From Geobacillus vulcani PSS1 (GTDB taxonomy: Bacteria > Bacillota > Bacilli > Bacillales > Anoxybacillaceae): a stretch of DNA of 64,000 bases. The notes under the pieces are model-generated. The model was not told the origin of the DNA. It saw only the letters and a program-made list of their open reading frames with translations, and searched no databases. Both the position numbers and the translations under genes were made by a program. The stretch is from the NCBI RefSeq assembly GCF_000733845.1, contig NZ_JPOI01000001.1, positions 1,155,501-1,219,500 of the forward strand, given 5' to 3'. Positions 33,793-42,920 of the stretch are shown here, in pieces; position 1 is the first letter of the stretch, and each line of letters opens with the position of its first letter.

Positions 33793-34613
33793 TGGCGAGA
33801 TCCGTATGGGCCCGGTCGTTTTTGTATGCGCTGGCCGTTGCCATGAGCGTGTTTTTCCTCATGCCGGTGTATGTCATGGTCACCACGAGCTTGAAGCCGC
33901 TTCATGAAGTGACATTGGCCGATATGTGGAAGCTCCCGTCGACCATCGATTGGAGCAGCTACGCCACAGCGTTTGACAAACTCGCCCCAAACTTTTGGAA
34001 TTCGCTGCTGCTCGTCGTGCCGGCGACGTTGTTGTCCGCGCTGCTGGGGGCGCTCAACGGCTACGTGCTTTCGAAATGGAAATTTAAAGGAGCGGATACG
34101 CTTTTTACGCTTATTTTGTTCGGAATGTTCATTCCGTATCAAAGCATTCTCATTCCGCTGATCCAATTTTTGCGCGAAATCGGGCTGTATAACACGATTC
34201 CGGGACTTGTGTTCGTTCATGTCGTCTACGGCATTCCGATCACCACGCTGATGTTTCGGAATTTCTACGCGGCGATCCCCGATGAAATGATTGAGTCGGC
34301 GAAAATCGACGGCGCTGGGTTTGTCCGCATTTTTCGTTATATTATGCTCCCCTTGTCCATCACTGGATTTGTCGTTGTGGCGATCTGGCAGTTTACAAAC
34401 ATTTGGAACGAGTTTTTGTTCGCCGTGACGATCACGACATCGGACAAACAGCCGATCATGGTCGCCTTGCAAAACTTATCTGGCAGCCAAATCGTGCAAT
34501 GGAACGTGCAAATGGCGGGAGCCCTGTTGGCGGCGCTGCCGACCTTGCTTGTGTACATCTTCCTTGGCAAATATTTTGTCCGTGGGTTGTTGGCTGGTTC
34601 GGTGAAGGGGTGA
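33792..34613 (+). CDS. Sugar ABC transporter permease (MalG/UgpE type)
   Basis: 273 residues with six helices and the EAA loop DEMIESAKIDGAGFVRIFRYIMLPLS. The TGATG overlap with the preceding gene shows translational coupling; GTG at 33789 is an alternative start. No ATPase gene is present, so the importer must borrow a shared MsmX/MsmK-type ATPase encoded elsewhere, as is common in Bacillaceae. Confidence 0.9.
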   Translation: MARSVWARSFLYALAVAMSVFFLMPVYVMVTTSLKPLHEVTLADMWKLPSTIDWSSYATAFDKLAPNFWNSLLLVVPATLLSALLGALNGYVLSKWKFKGADTLFTLILFGMFIPYQSILIPLIQFLREIGLYNTIPGLVFVHVVYGIPITTLMFRNFYAAIPDEMIESAKIDGAGFVRIFRYIMLPLSITGFVVVAIWQFTNIWNEFLFAVTITTSDKQPIMVALQNLSGSQIVQWNVQMAGALLAALPTLLVYIFLGKYFVRGLLAGSVKG

Positions 34614-34642
34614 ACGGGCGAAAAACGGAAAACGTCTCCGTC

Positions 34643-34672
34643 AAGCCGCCATCATGGCGGCTTTTCTATTTT
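34643..34672 (+). terminator. Terminator after the sugar ABC operon
   Basis: AAGCCGCC-ATCAT-GGCGGCTT followed by TTCTATTTTG. Confidence 0.8.
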
Positions 34673-34718
34673 GTCTTGTAGAATAGTTGAGCCTTGAGGG
34701 AGGCGATCGCTTCGCAGC

Positions 34719-34966
34719 GCTACACGCAGCCGGCGTTTCCCGAGCGCATGTTCCTTTATGTCAGCCGGCCATCTTCAGCTATGACGCCATCCGCGATGAA
34801 CCGTCCTCGTTCACCATCCAGTTTTCGTTCCTAACCGTTGTTGATTTCCGCTTTCTGACCGTTGAACTGCGCAAGTTGCCATGGCGTGAGTACATTCGCC
34901 GCGACAACCCGGTCGCGGCCGCTCTGGTAAGCAAAATGGGGTATAAATGAAAGTGAAAGAGTGGCC
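34719..34966 (+). pseudogene. Rpn-type nuclease gene fragment
   Basis: Nearly base-for-base copy of 25595-25866 inside the intact Rpn-like gene, beginning in the codons for YTQPAFPERMFLY. A deletion of about 40 bases removes the SRLFQKYRRRILPI region and shifts the frame. Both ends of the gene are absent. The remaining substitutions are few, so the duplication is young. Confidence 0.85.
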
Positions 34967-34971
34967 GCGGT

Positions 34972-35070
34972 GTCTTTGTTCCGGCCCTTGCGCGTATTGT
35001 ATTGGGAATGCTTGGTATTGCAGTCGGGGGTGTGATCTTTTCTCTTCCATGCATCCTGCTTGCCAGCTGA
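34972..35070 (+). pseudogene. C-terminal remnant of an unknown membrane protein
   Basis: The 32 codons before TGA 35068 read VFVPALARIVLGMLGIAVGG and so on, a membrane-helix pair without a start codon, fused to the end of the Rpn fragment. The family is not recognised. 35071-35196 holds no gene and is AT-rich before the hydrolase. Confidence 0.3.
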
Positions 35071-35196
35071 TTGATGGGTTAGGGCAGCGATGGGGAACGT
35101 TGACGGTCATGCAAAAGCGTGATAAGATAACATAAAAACATACTATTCATATTTATTTACTATGAATTAAAGGATGGGTGAAAGGGGAGAGAGCAG

Positions 35197-35982
35197 TTGA
35201 TTCGATTCCAGTATATTGAGAGCGGAGGGGAACGTTTGGCGGTTTCGATTCATGATCCAGCTGTGTCGGTTGATCGTGATGATGTGCCTGTTGTTGTCAT
35301 TTGTCATGGGTTTATCGGTACGAGGATTGGTGTGGATCGGTTGTTTGTCCAAGCAGCGGAACGATTTGCTTCGGCCGGAGTCGGAGTCGTCCGTTTTGAT
35401 TATGCTGGTTGTGGGGAGAGCAGTGGAGAATATGGAAAAAACCGATTTGATGATTTCATTCGACAAACGAGAGATGTCATTCGTACAGTGGAACAATTTC
35501 CGTCGTTTCAGCGTCGGCCGCTTGTGCTTCTCGGCCATAGTTTGGGAGGGGCGGTGGCGACGGTCACAGCTGCATTGGATCGGCGAGTCGAACGATTGGT
35601 GCTTTGGGCGCCTGTTGCGTATCCACATGCAGATATTGTCCGCATTGCCACAGATGGGTATGGCCGCTCGGATGGTGAAACGATTGAGTACCGCGGATAT
35701 CGATTGTCCCCTTCCTTTTTCACTTCGCTCGTTGATATCGACCCGTTGCAGGCGGCGAAACAGTTTCCGGGTGATGTCCTCCTTGTCCATGGAATAGCCG
35801 ATCAAGAAATTCCTGTCACGTATGCAGATGTCTATGGGGAAGCATTCGGGCAACGAGCTGATTCACGATTTGCCAAACATGTCATCTCTAAAGCGGATCA
35901 CACGTTTTCTTCCGTCTCCGCGCGAGAACAGTTGCTGCAGATCACGACGTCTTGGCTTTTCCAACGTGCGGTGGTCGTCTAG
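35197..35982 (+). CDS. Alpha/beta hydrolase, esterase-like
   Basis: TTG start behind AAAGGGGAGAG; 261 residues. Oxyanion HGFIG at 37-41, nucleophile elbow GHSLGG with Ser115, Asp202 in HGIADQEIP and His235 in SKADHTF form a full catalytic triad. The sequence is of the cinnamoyl/feruloyl-esterase-like or BAAT-type group of small intracellular hydrolases. The substrate is unknown. It stands alone and ends in its own terminator-like hairpin, converging with the sulfur cluster. Confidence 0.8.
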   Translation: MIRFQYIESGGERLAVSIHDPAVSVDRDDVPVVVICHGFIGTRIGVDRLFVQAAERFASAGVGVVRFDYAGCGESSGEYGKNRFDDFIRQTRDVIRTVEQFPSFQRRPLVLLGHSLGGAVATVTAALDRRVERLVLWAPVAYPHADIVRIATDGYGRSDGETIEYRGYRLSPSFFTSLVDIDPLQAAKQFPGDVLLVHGIADQEIPVTYADVYGEAFGQRADSRFAKHVISKADHTFSSVSAREQLLQITTSWLFQRAVVV

Positions 35983-35988
35983 CAAGGG

Positions 35989-36022
35989 AAGGTGCCCACG
36001 AAGGAGCGGGCACCTTATCATT
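35989..36022 (+). terminator. Terminator-like hairpin after the hydrolase
   Basis: AAGGTGCCC and GGGCACCTT form a 9-bp stem followed by ATCATTTC; the T run is poor. Confidence 0.5.
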
Positions 36023-36095
36023 TCGAATGTCTGTGGTGTCGTTATTCTGATGTTCTCGTTGAAGCGGCGGACTTGTTCGGTGATCGCGAAAGAAG

Positions 36096-36122
36096 ACGGC
36101 TGTCCTAGGGCTAGCCGTCTGT
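36096..36122 (-). terminator. Terminator of the organosulfur cluster
   Basis: On the minus strand AGACGGCTAG pairs with the later AGCCGTCT and is followed by TCTTTC. It overlaps the stop codon of the last gene. Confidence 0.55.
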
Positions 36123-37502
36123 TCGTGAGCCGATCGGGCGGAACGCGGCAGCGGGATGATCATGCGACAGGCGCGGGCCGTTCCCGAATAGCTTCTCCCG
36201 CATGGTTCCAGGGGTGTAGGCGGTTTTGTATAGACCGCGTCGTTGCAGGATGGGAACGACATATTCAATGAAATCGTCCAAATCTTTGGGCGTGATCAGA
36301 TGGGTTAAATTGAATCCATCCACCCCCGAGCGCCGAGCTCGCTCTTCGATGGCGTCGGCGACCTGTATCGGGTTGCCGATTATGACGGATTCCCGTGTGA
36401 GCGTTCCGGCTTTTTGAAGCGCCTCACCGATCGTTAGCGGTTTTGTGGCGTCTTTTGTTAATGAAGCAGCTTTGTAGTGTCCATGATCCGTGGCGCGGAA
36501 CAAGAACGGTTCATCGGCTGGCTTTGCTTCATATTCAGCCAAGTCATAGCCGCTCGCCCCGCTGAATTGGGCTTTGGCGGCGTCCATGCTCCATAGGCGG
36601 CGCAATTGTTCATATTTTGCTTCCGCTTGCTCCGTCGTTTTGGCGACAATGACCGTCAAAAAGGTGAAAAATTTCAGTTGTTGCGGATCTCTTCCGTATC
36701 GCTCGGCTCGTTGGCGAATGTCTTGAATGTAGAATGACAGCCGTTCGGGGGACGGAGCGCCGACGAAAACACACTCCGCATGTTTGGCCGCGAACGCCCT
36801 CCCGCGTTCGGATGAACCAGCTTGGTACAACACTGGCGTGCGTTGCGGGGAAGGCTCGCATAAATGCGGACCTTCGACAGAGAAAAAGGCGCCGTGATGG
36901 TTGATCGGATGAATTTTGGCAGGATCAATCAACACGCCTGTCTCTCGATCTTCGAGGAAGGCACCTTCTTCCCAGCTTCCCTCCCACAACTTATAAGTCA
37001 CTTCCAAACACTCATCCGCGATCTCATATCTCTGATCATGGGCGATCATCCTCTCCAATCCAAAGTTTTTGGCCGCATTGGGCAAATAAGAGGTGACAAT
37101 ATTCCACGCGATGCGGCCGTTTGTCAGATGGTCAAGCGTGGAAAATCGTCTTGCGATATGGAACGGGTGCTCATAAGTGGTGCTTGCCGTTAACACGAAT
37201 GAAAGATGGGTCGTGACGCTCGCCATGACTGGAATGATTAAGGAAGCGTCGTTTAGTGGAAACTGCATCCCGTCGCGAATCGATGGATCTTTGCTTTGTC
37301 GATACGTGTCGTACACCCCGAGCACATCAGCAAAGAAAACAGCGTCAAACAGCCCGGCTTCGAGGCGCTTAGCCATTTCGATCCAGTAATGGAGCTCTTT
37401 GTAGCGGCGGTGGCGCTCGCTGTCGGGATGCTTCCATAAACCGTGGGCATTATGCATCGCGCTTGCCATCTCAAAGGCATTGAATAATAGGGGTTGATCC
37501 AT
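36111..37502 (-). CDS. FMN-dependent monooxygenase, NtaA/SnaA/DszA family
   Basis: 463 residues of the luciferase-like TIM-barrel fold. Characteristic stretches are TTHLSFVLTASTTYEHPFHIARRFSTLDHLTNGRIAWNIVTSYLP, NHHGAFFSVEGPHLCEPSPQRTPVLYQAGSS and VIIGNPIQVADAIEERA. The family oxidises sulfones, EDTA-like chelators or similar compounds with FMNH2 from a separate reductase, here probably SsuE. It is the last gene of a minus-strand cluster for organic sulfur use. Confidence 0.85.
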   Translation of the reverse strand: MDQPLLFNAFEMASAMHNAHGLWKHPDSERHRRYKELHYWIEMAKRLEAGLFDAVFFADVLGVYDTYRQSKDPSIRDGMQFPLNDASLIIPVMASVTTHLSFVLTASTTYEHPFHIARRFSTLDHLTNGRIAWNIVTSYLPNAAKNFGLERMIAHDQRYEIADECLEVTYKLWEGSWEEGAFLEDRETGVLIDPAKIHPINHHGAFFSVEGPHLCEPSPQRTPVLYQAGSSERGRAFAAKHAECVFVGAPSPERLSFYIQDIRQRAERYGRDPQQLKFFTFLTVIVAKTTEQAEAKYEQLRRLWSMDAAKAQFSGASGYDLAEYEAKPADEPFLFRATDHGHYKAASLTKDATKPLTIGEALQKAGTLTRESVIIGNPIQVADAIEERARRSGVDGFNLTHLITPKDLDDFIEYVVPILQRRGLYKTAYTPGTMREKLFGNGPRLSHDHPAAAFRPIGSRTDG

Positions 37503-37525
37503 GAATTTGCCCTCCTTTCAAGACT

Positions 37526-37551
37526 GGCGGCTCTCATGATGACGAGCCGCC
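37526..37551 (-). promoter_or_regulatory. Intercistronic hairpin between metQ and the monooxygenase gene
   Basis: GGCGGCTC and GAGCCGCC form an 8-bp stem with no T run on either side. It probably stabilises or separates mRNA segments. Confidence 0.4.
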
Positions 37552-37563
37552 GGCTGTTATGGG

Positions 37564-38394
37564 TCATTGTTTTTGGAACCAATCGGGCCATACGTATCCT
37601 TTGTACTTCGGATCTTCTTTGATCAATTTAGCGAATTCTTTCGATTTATAAGCGGCGATCAAATCTTTGACAAAAGGTTTGTCTTTGTCCTCCGGACGGA
37701 TGGTGACGACAATCAAATAGTAATCAGGCGTTTTTTCTAAGGCGACGGCTTCGGTTAATTTTAACCCAGACGATAAGGCGAAGTTGCCGTTGATCAAGGC
37801 GTAGTCCACATCGCCCAACGCCCGCGGCAGTTGAGCGGGATCCAATGGTTTGAGAATGATGTTTTTGTGAAATTTGGCAATATCTTTTTCCGATGCTTTT
37901 GTCGGTTCGACATCTTTCTTTAGTTCTAAGAGGCCGAGCTGCTGCAGCATCGTCAGCGCCCGCGCTTGATTGACCGGTTCGTTCGGCAAGGCGATTGTCG
38001 TTCCGTCCCGAATGTCATCGAGGGACGTATGTTTTTTTGAATATAAACCGATTGGAACAGTCGGAATCGAGATCAGCGGATGCAATTTCATTTGATGTGT
38101 TTTGGCGAAGTTTTCAAGATACATTTGGTTTTGAAACACGTTGGCGTCAATTTCTTTCTGATCTAGTGCGATATTGGGCTGCACGTAATCATTGAATTCA
38201 ATTAATTTCACTTTGTATCCTTTCTTTTCTAGATAAGGCTGAATGGCTTCGCGGATTTGATCGCTGTATGGACCGGCGGTGGCGCCGATCGTGATCGTTT
38301 TCTTTTCCTCTTGTGCCGAGGAAGAGGATGATGAGCAGCCTGTTGCTCCGAAGATCAATACAATAAGGGCGAATAGAAAAGAAAAACGCTTCAT
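37564..38394 (-). CDS. metQ: Methionine-type ABC transporter substrate-binding lipoprotein
   Basis: 276 residues; GAGGAGG lies upstream of the ATG at 38394. The lipobox is FGATGC. The mature part (ITIGATAGPYSDQIREAIQPYLEKKGY, EFNDYVQPNIALDQKEIDANVFQNQMYLENF, ALGDVDYALINGNFA) is NlpA/MetQ family. With the adjacent MetI and MetN it forms a complete importer for methionine or a related organosulfur compound. Its placement among FMN monooxygenases suggests a ligand other than plain methionine. Confidence 0.88.
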   Translation of the reverse strand: MKRFSFLFALIVLIFGATGCSSSSSSAQEEKKTITIGATAGPYSDQIREAIQPYLEKKGYKVKLIEFNDYVQPNIALDQKEIDANVFQNQMYLENFAKTHQMKLHPLISIPTVPIGLYSKKHTSLDDIRDGTTIALPNEPVNQARALTMLQQLGLLELKKDVEPTKASEKDIAKFHKNIILKPLDPAQLPRALGDVDYALINGNFALSSGLKLTEAVALEKTPDYYLIVVTIRPEDKDKPFVKDLIAAYKSKEFAKLIKEDPKYKGYVWPDWFQKQ

Positions 38395-38510
38395 GAACGA
38401 TTCCTCCTCATAAAAAGGTTGGTCAATGCCGCAAAAAAGGCAGCCCATTATCGGTTGAAAGCGAGGCTAGTGTTGCTTGACGGGACAGGCGCTTCGCTCA
38501 TGCGAAACGT

Positions 38511-39167
38511 TTATCGCTTATCGATCCAGCGGGCGATCGAGTCGCCGACAAACTGGACGACCTGCACTAAGCAGAGAAGAATGATAATCGTTGTGATCAT
38601 CACCGTGTTGTCGTATCGATAATAACCAAAACGAATGGCTAGATCCCCCACACCGCCACCTCCGACAATGCCGGCCATCGCTGAGTAGCCGATCAAGCTG
38701 ATCGCCGTAATGGTGAGTCCATGGATGATGCCGGGAAGAGCATCGGACAGCAGAACATCTTTGATAATCATCCACGGAGTGGCTCCTACGGCGGTAGCAG
38801 CTTCAATCACGCCTTTATCGACTTCCCGCAAAGCGGTTTCCACAATGCGGGCGAAAAATGGCGTGGCGGCCACGGACAGCGAGACGGCCGCTGCTGTTGG
38901 ACCAATGGTGGTGCCAACGAGCAGTTTTGTCAACGGCAGCAAGGCGACTAGCAAAATGATAAATGGGATCGAACGGACGATGTTGATTAGAAAACCGAGA
39001 ATGGTTTGCAGTGGTTTGTTTTCCCAAAACAAACCGCGATCTGTCACAAATAAGAGCACACCAAGCGGAAGCCCGGCGATGACGGCGGCTAACAGAGAAA
39101 TGCCCACCATGTACAACGTATCCCAGAACGCTTTTAATAGTTCTGGAGCCAGCGCTTCAAGCGGCAC
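38511..39167 (-). CDS. metI: Methionine-type ABC transporter permease
   Basis: 218 residues with five membrane helices. The EAA loop reads VDKGVIEAATAVGATPWMIIKDVLLSDALPG. It overlaps the end of metN by 11 bases. Confidence 0.9.
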   Translation of the reverse strand: MPLEALAPELLKAFWDTLYMVGISLLAAVIAGLPLGVLLFVTDRGLFWENKPLQTILGFLINIVRSIPFIILLVALLPLTKLLVGTTIGPTAAAVSLSVAATPFFARIVETALREVDKGVIEAATAVGATPWMIIKDVLLSDALPGIIHGLTITAISLIGYSAMAGIVGGGGVGDLAIRFGYYRYDNTVMITTIIILLCLVQVVQFVGDSIARWIDKR

Positions 39168-40170
39168 GATCGATCACCTCGACTCCTTTTGTCCGTTCGG
39201 CCATGTAGCGAATGGCGCGCTCGACTTCCTCTTCATCTCCGCTCAATTCTAACAGTAGCACCCCAAGCGGTGTGTCGTTGATGTACTCAATTTTTCCGTG
39301 CAAAATGTTCCCGCGCACACGGAATGTTTGCAGCGTGTCGGATAGGATGGCTTGTTCAGCGGCAGGCCCTTGGAACAAAATTCGCACTAACGTTCCGGTT
39401 CGCGCTTGAAGCAGACGTTCTGGAACATCTAGGCGCAGCACATGCTCAACGAACGAGCGGGTCAACGGCTGCTGCGGTTGGGTAAACAGATCGTATACGT
39501 GGCCGATTTCGACAATGCGGCCGTTTTGCATCACAGCGACACGGTCGCAAATTTCTTTAATGACTTCCATTTCATGCGTAATGACGACAATGGTAATGCC
39601 GAGTTCGCGATTAATTTGCTTGAGCAACTGCAAAATAGAAGACGTTGTCGCTGGATCGAGGGCGGATGTCGCCTCGTCGCACAACAGGACGGTCGGATTG
39701 TTGGCTAAGGCGCGGGCGATGCCGACGCGCTGTTTTTGCCCTCCGCTTAATTGAGACGGATAAGCGTCACGTTTATCCAAAAGTCCAACCATTTCTAGCA
39801 GCTCGTGGACGCGAGTTTCGATTTCGGTTTTTGTCTTGCCTGCCGCCCGCAAGGCAAAGGCGATGTTTTCAAACACCGTTTTGGAACGAATTAAGCAAAA
39901 TTGTTGAAAAATCATACCGATCTTCAATCGCGCTTCGCGCAATGCGGCTCCAGACAAGGCGGTGATGTCGGTGTCATCGACGATGATGCGGCCGGATGTC
40001 GGTCGTTCTAATAAATTGATGCACCGGAGCAAGGTGCTTTTCCCAGCGCCGCTATGTCCAATGATGCCAAAGATTTCTCCGCTTTGGATGGAAAGGGAAA
40101 CATGATCGACGCCGACCACTTCTTTCCGATGGACGTTGTAGATTTTCGTCAACTGTTCAATGTCAATCAT
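39157..40170 (-). CDS. metN: Methionine-type ABC transporter ATP-binding protein
   Basis: 337 residues. Walker A GHSGAGKS at 38-45, signature LSGGQKQRVGIARAL, Walker B VLLCDEATSALD and the switch His in VITHEM are intact. The C-terminal ~75 residues form the NIL ligand-sensing domain of MetN (inhibition by internal substrate). Start taken at ATG 40170 behind GAAAGGAGG; the open frame extends further without homology. It starts just beyond the end of the acyl-CoA dehydrogenase-like gene. Confidence 0.9.
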   Translation of the reverse strand: MIDIEQLTKIYNVHRKEVVGVDHVSLSIQSGEIFGIIGHSGAGKSTLLRCINLLERPTSGRIIVDDTDITALSGAALREARLKIGMIFQQFCLIRSKTVFENIAFALRAAGKTKTEIETRVHELLEMVGLLDKRDAYPSQLSGGQKQRVGIARALANNPTVLLCDEATSALDPATTSSILQLLKQINRELGITIVVITHEMEVIKEICDRVAVMQNGRIVEIGHVYDLFTQPQQPLTRSFVEHVLRLDVPERLLQARTGTLVRILFQGPAAEQAILSDTLQTFRVRGNILHGKIEYINDTPLGVLLLELSGDEEEVERAIRYMAERTKGVEVIDRAA

Positions 40171-40183
40171 GTCGTTCCTCCTT

Positions 40184-41437
40184 TCAAATGGTTGGAGAAG
40201 GATGTGGATTTGTGTTTGCTTTTTTGTCGGTTGTCGTTCCATTGGAAATGGCTTGGGACGCAAACAATTCCAAGACAGCGTCTTCCATCGGCGGATTATG
40301 CAATCCCGCCCGAACGTCGCGGTAATATTGTTGCAACGGGTTGGAAAGCTGCAAGCTTTTGGCGCCGACGATGCGCATGGCCAAATCGACGACTCGGTTG
40401 GCGCTGTTTAAGGCGATATATTTGGCTGCTGCCAATTCCCGATCCATGGATGGGCGTTTTTCTGGAAGCGTATCCCATCGTTCGGCCACAAAATAAAGAA
40501 AATGTCGAGCTTGAAACAATTCCATGTCCATTTCCGCGATTTTTTGCCGAACGTGCGATAGATGGATGATCGGTTCGGATACGCTGTTCGGTTGATAGTG
40601 TAAGGCAAACGAAATGGCGTAATTTCTCGCCGCGATGGCCGTCCCTAAATAGCAGGCTGGAATATGCAAAAGCCACGCTCGGCTTCCCCCTCCTTTGACG
40701 AATTCCAATTGATCGAGTTCGACTAAAGCATCTGCAGGCAGTTCGACATGGTCGAAAATGACGTCATCGCTTCTTGTCCCGCGCATGGCGATCATGTTCC
40801 ATGTTTGTTCAATGCGAATGCCGTCGAGTCGATGATCGACGAGGAAAAATCCGACTTTTCCCGTATCGGCGATCGTTGCGGTCACCAATGAGTAGTCCAA
40901 GGCTTCTGCCATCGAAGCAAATGATTTTCTTCCGGTGAGAATCCATTTTCCATCGCGTTTCACTGCCGTCGTGACCGGCTTTCCTCCGCGCGTCGGGCTT
41001 CCCGTTGCTTCTTCGGTGGCGAGCCGGTTGATGACCGCTTTTCGTTCGACAATTTCGCGGCAAAGCCATTCAAAGGTGCGCCGATTCCATGTGTTGCGTT
41101 CGCGAATGTCGTAGACAAGTCCCAAATGCCAACCGGCGCACAACCCGGTGGAAGCATCCCCTTGGCTAAGCCGTTCTTGAATGAGAATCAATTCATATAA
41201 GGACAACTCTTGCCCGCCGAATTGTTTGGGCACGGTCAACGACAAATAGTTCGTTTCTTTCAAACGGTTGAAATGCTCAAACGGAAACATCGCTTCTTCA
41301 TCGATTTGCCGCATGTTCTGGCGAAATTGTTCTGCAAGCAGGGCAGCCTGGTGCAACAGTTGTTCGTGACGTTCCGTTTTCACAAACAGTCGTGATAAAT
41401 CATTGGCTAATTGTGGGATGACATCGGGAAACGACAA
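40184..41437 (-). CDS. Acyl-CoA dehydrogenase-like flavoprotein (DszC/SfnB type)
   Basis: 417 residues. The sequence has the ACAD fold order: helical N-terminus, middle beta domain (LATEEATGSPTRGGKPVTTAV, ILTGRKSFASMAEALDYSLVTA, MRGTRSDDVIFDHVELP) and C-terminal helices (VGAKSLQLSNPLQQYYRDVRAG). In sulfur clusters this group (DszC, SfnB) acts as an FMNH2-dependent monooxygenase, not a dehydrogenase. Its start is 56 bases after the second NtaA-like gene. The substrate is unknown. Confidence 0.82.
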   Translation of the reverse strand: MSFPDVIPQLANDLSRLFVKTERHEQLLHQAALLAEQFRQNMRQIDEEAMFPFEHFNRLKETNYLSLTVPKQFGGQELSLYELILIQERLSQGDASTGLCAGWHLGLVYDIRERNTWNRRTFEWLCREIVERKAVINRLATEEATGSPTRGGKPVTTAVKRDGKWILTGRKSFASMAEALDYSLVTATIADTGKVGFFLVDHRLDGIRIEQTWNMIAMRGTRSDDVIFDHVELPADALVELDQLEFVKGGGSRAWLLHIPACYLGTAIAARNYAISFALHYQPNSVSEPIIHLSHVRQKIAEMDMELFQARHFLYFVAERWDTLPEKRPSMDRELAAAKYIALNSANRVVDLAMRIVGAKSLQLSNPLQQYYRDVRAGLHNPPMEDAVLELFASQAISNGTTTDKKANTNPHPSPTI

Positions 41438-41492
41438 TGGAATCTCTCCTTTTCGATCGATGTTCGACGATTTGTCTTGATTTTCCTATTCC

Positions 41493-42806
41493 TCACACGC
41501 GGATCGACTTTGGCACCGGCAATCCTAAGTGGTCTCTCAATGTTGTTCCTTCATAGTCGCGACGGAATAACCCGCGTTTTTGCAAAATCGGGATCACATG
41601 CTCGACGAATGGCTGCAGTCCGTTCGGATAGTACGGGAACATGAGATTAAACCCGTCAGCTGCCCCTTGGAGAAACCAGTATTCGAGTTGGTCCGCGACT
41701 TGTTCGGGAGTGCCAATGATCGTAAAGTGCCCTCGCGCCCCGGCGATTCGTTGGTACAATTGGCGAATCGTCAATCGTTCGCGGCGCGCTAGATCAATGA
41801 TGAGTTGACGCCGGCTTTGGTTTCCATTTGTTTCTGGAATGTCGTCGGGAAGCGGATCATCCAGTGAATAACCCGAAAAGTCGATGCCGCCTAAGTAGTC
41901 GGATAAAAACGCCAGCCCGACCTCTGGCACGATCAGCTCCTGCAATTGTTCATATTGCTCCCTTGCTTCCTGTTCGGTTCGGCCAATGTAAGGTGCTACG
42001 CCAGGCATGATCAACATATGGTCAGGGTTGCGTCCGGCGCGTGCGGCTTCCTGTTTCACAGTTTGGTAAAACCGCTGGGCGTCAGTCAACGTCGATTGGG
42101 CGGTAAACACCACTTCTGCAACATGGGCGGCGAAACGGATGCCGTCTTGTGATGAGCCGGCTTGAATCAAGACGGGTTTTCCTTGCGGCGGACGCGAAGA
42201 GTTCAGCGGTCCGCGCACAGAAAAATGTGTTCCATGATGGTTCAATGGCCGCCACTTTTCTGCATGAAAGTAGATTCCGGATGATTGATCGCGAATCAGT
42301 GCCTCTTCGTCCCAACTTTCCCACAGACCGTTGACGACATCGACAAATTCACGCGCACGCTCGTAGCGCAGCCGATGTTCCAAATGAGCCGTTTGGCTGA
42401 AGTTGTACGCTTCTTCCTCATAGTAAGACGTTACGATGTTCCAAGCTGCTCGCCCGCGGCTAATATGATCGAGCGAGGAAAATTTTCGCGCGATGTGAAA
42501 TGGTTCATTGTATGTGGTTGAAGCAGTGCCAGCCAACCCGATGCGATGGGTCACAGCTGCTAAAGCGGCGAGCAGTGTGAACGGCTCGAGCCGGACGATC
42601 TCGGCAGGGTGAGACAACGGCTCAATAGCGAGCCCGTCGCTGACAAACAGCATGTCCAGCTTCCCTTGTTCCGCTATTTCAGCAATGCGGCGAAAAAATG
42701 TGAAATCTTCGCACCATTCCGGCCGCACATCGGGGTGTCGCCATGCGGCGATATGATGGCCGACGCCCATGAGAAACAGCCCGAATTTCATTTGCCGCAC
42801 ACTCAT
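41493..42806 (-). CDS. Second FMN-dependent monooxygenase, NtaA/SnaA/DszA family
   Basis: 437 residues with the same signatures as the gene at 36111: IGLAGTASTTYNEPFHIARKFSSLDHISRGRAAWNIVTSYYEEEAYNF, LNHHGTHFSVRGPLN and PVLIQAGSSQDG. The two are related but clearly diverged, implying different substrates. Its ATGA overlaps the stop of an ssuA remnant, so the translational coupling of the old operon is still visible. Confidence 0.85.
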   Translation of the reverse strand: MSVRQMKFGLFLMGVGHHIAAWRHPDVRPEWCEDFTFFRRIAEIAEQGKLDMLFVSDGLAIEPLSHPAEIVRLEPFTLLAALAAVTHRIGLAGTASTTYNEPFHIARKFSSLDHISRGRAAWNIVTSYYEEEAYNFSQTAHLEHRLRYERAREFVDVVNGLWESWDEEALIRDQSSGIYFHAEKWRPLNHHGTHFSVRGPLNSSRPPQGKPVLIQAGSSQDGIRFAAHVAEVVFTAQSTLTDAQRFYQTVKQEAARAGRNPDHMLIMPGVAPYIGRTEQEAREQYEQLQELIVPEVGLAFLSDYLGGIDFSGYSLDDPLPDDIPETNGNQSRRQLIIDLARRERLTIRQLYQRIAGARGHFTIIGTPEQVADQLEYWFLQGAADGFNLMFPYYPNGLQPFVEHVIPILQKRGLFRRDYEGTTLRDHLGLPVPKSIRV

Positions 42807-42917
42807 GCCATTGACTCTCCTTTCGTAGATGACGGTGTCCAGACGTGGTTTGCAATAGGAACCTCTTTGTTGATCAAGCCGATAGCGCGCAAATCATCGG
42901 CTTGTTGTTGCAAATCA
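42803..42917 (-). pseudogene. ssuA: C-terminal remnant of alkanesulfonate-binding protein SsuA
   Basis: Reading leftward directly after the ssuD stop, the frame gives RDLQQQADDLRAIGLINKEV and then PIANHVWTP before TGA at 42805-42803. That is the usual end of aliphatic sulfonate binding proteins (L...QADDLxxLGLI...VxxxVW.P). No start codon or upstream part exists. ssuA, ssuB and ssuC have been deleted, leaving about 38 codons. Confidence 0.75.
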
Positions 42918-42920
42918 CGA

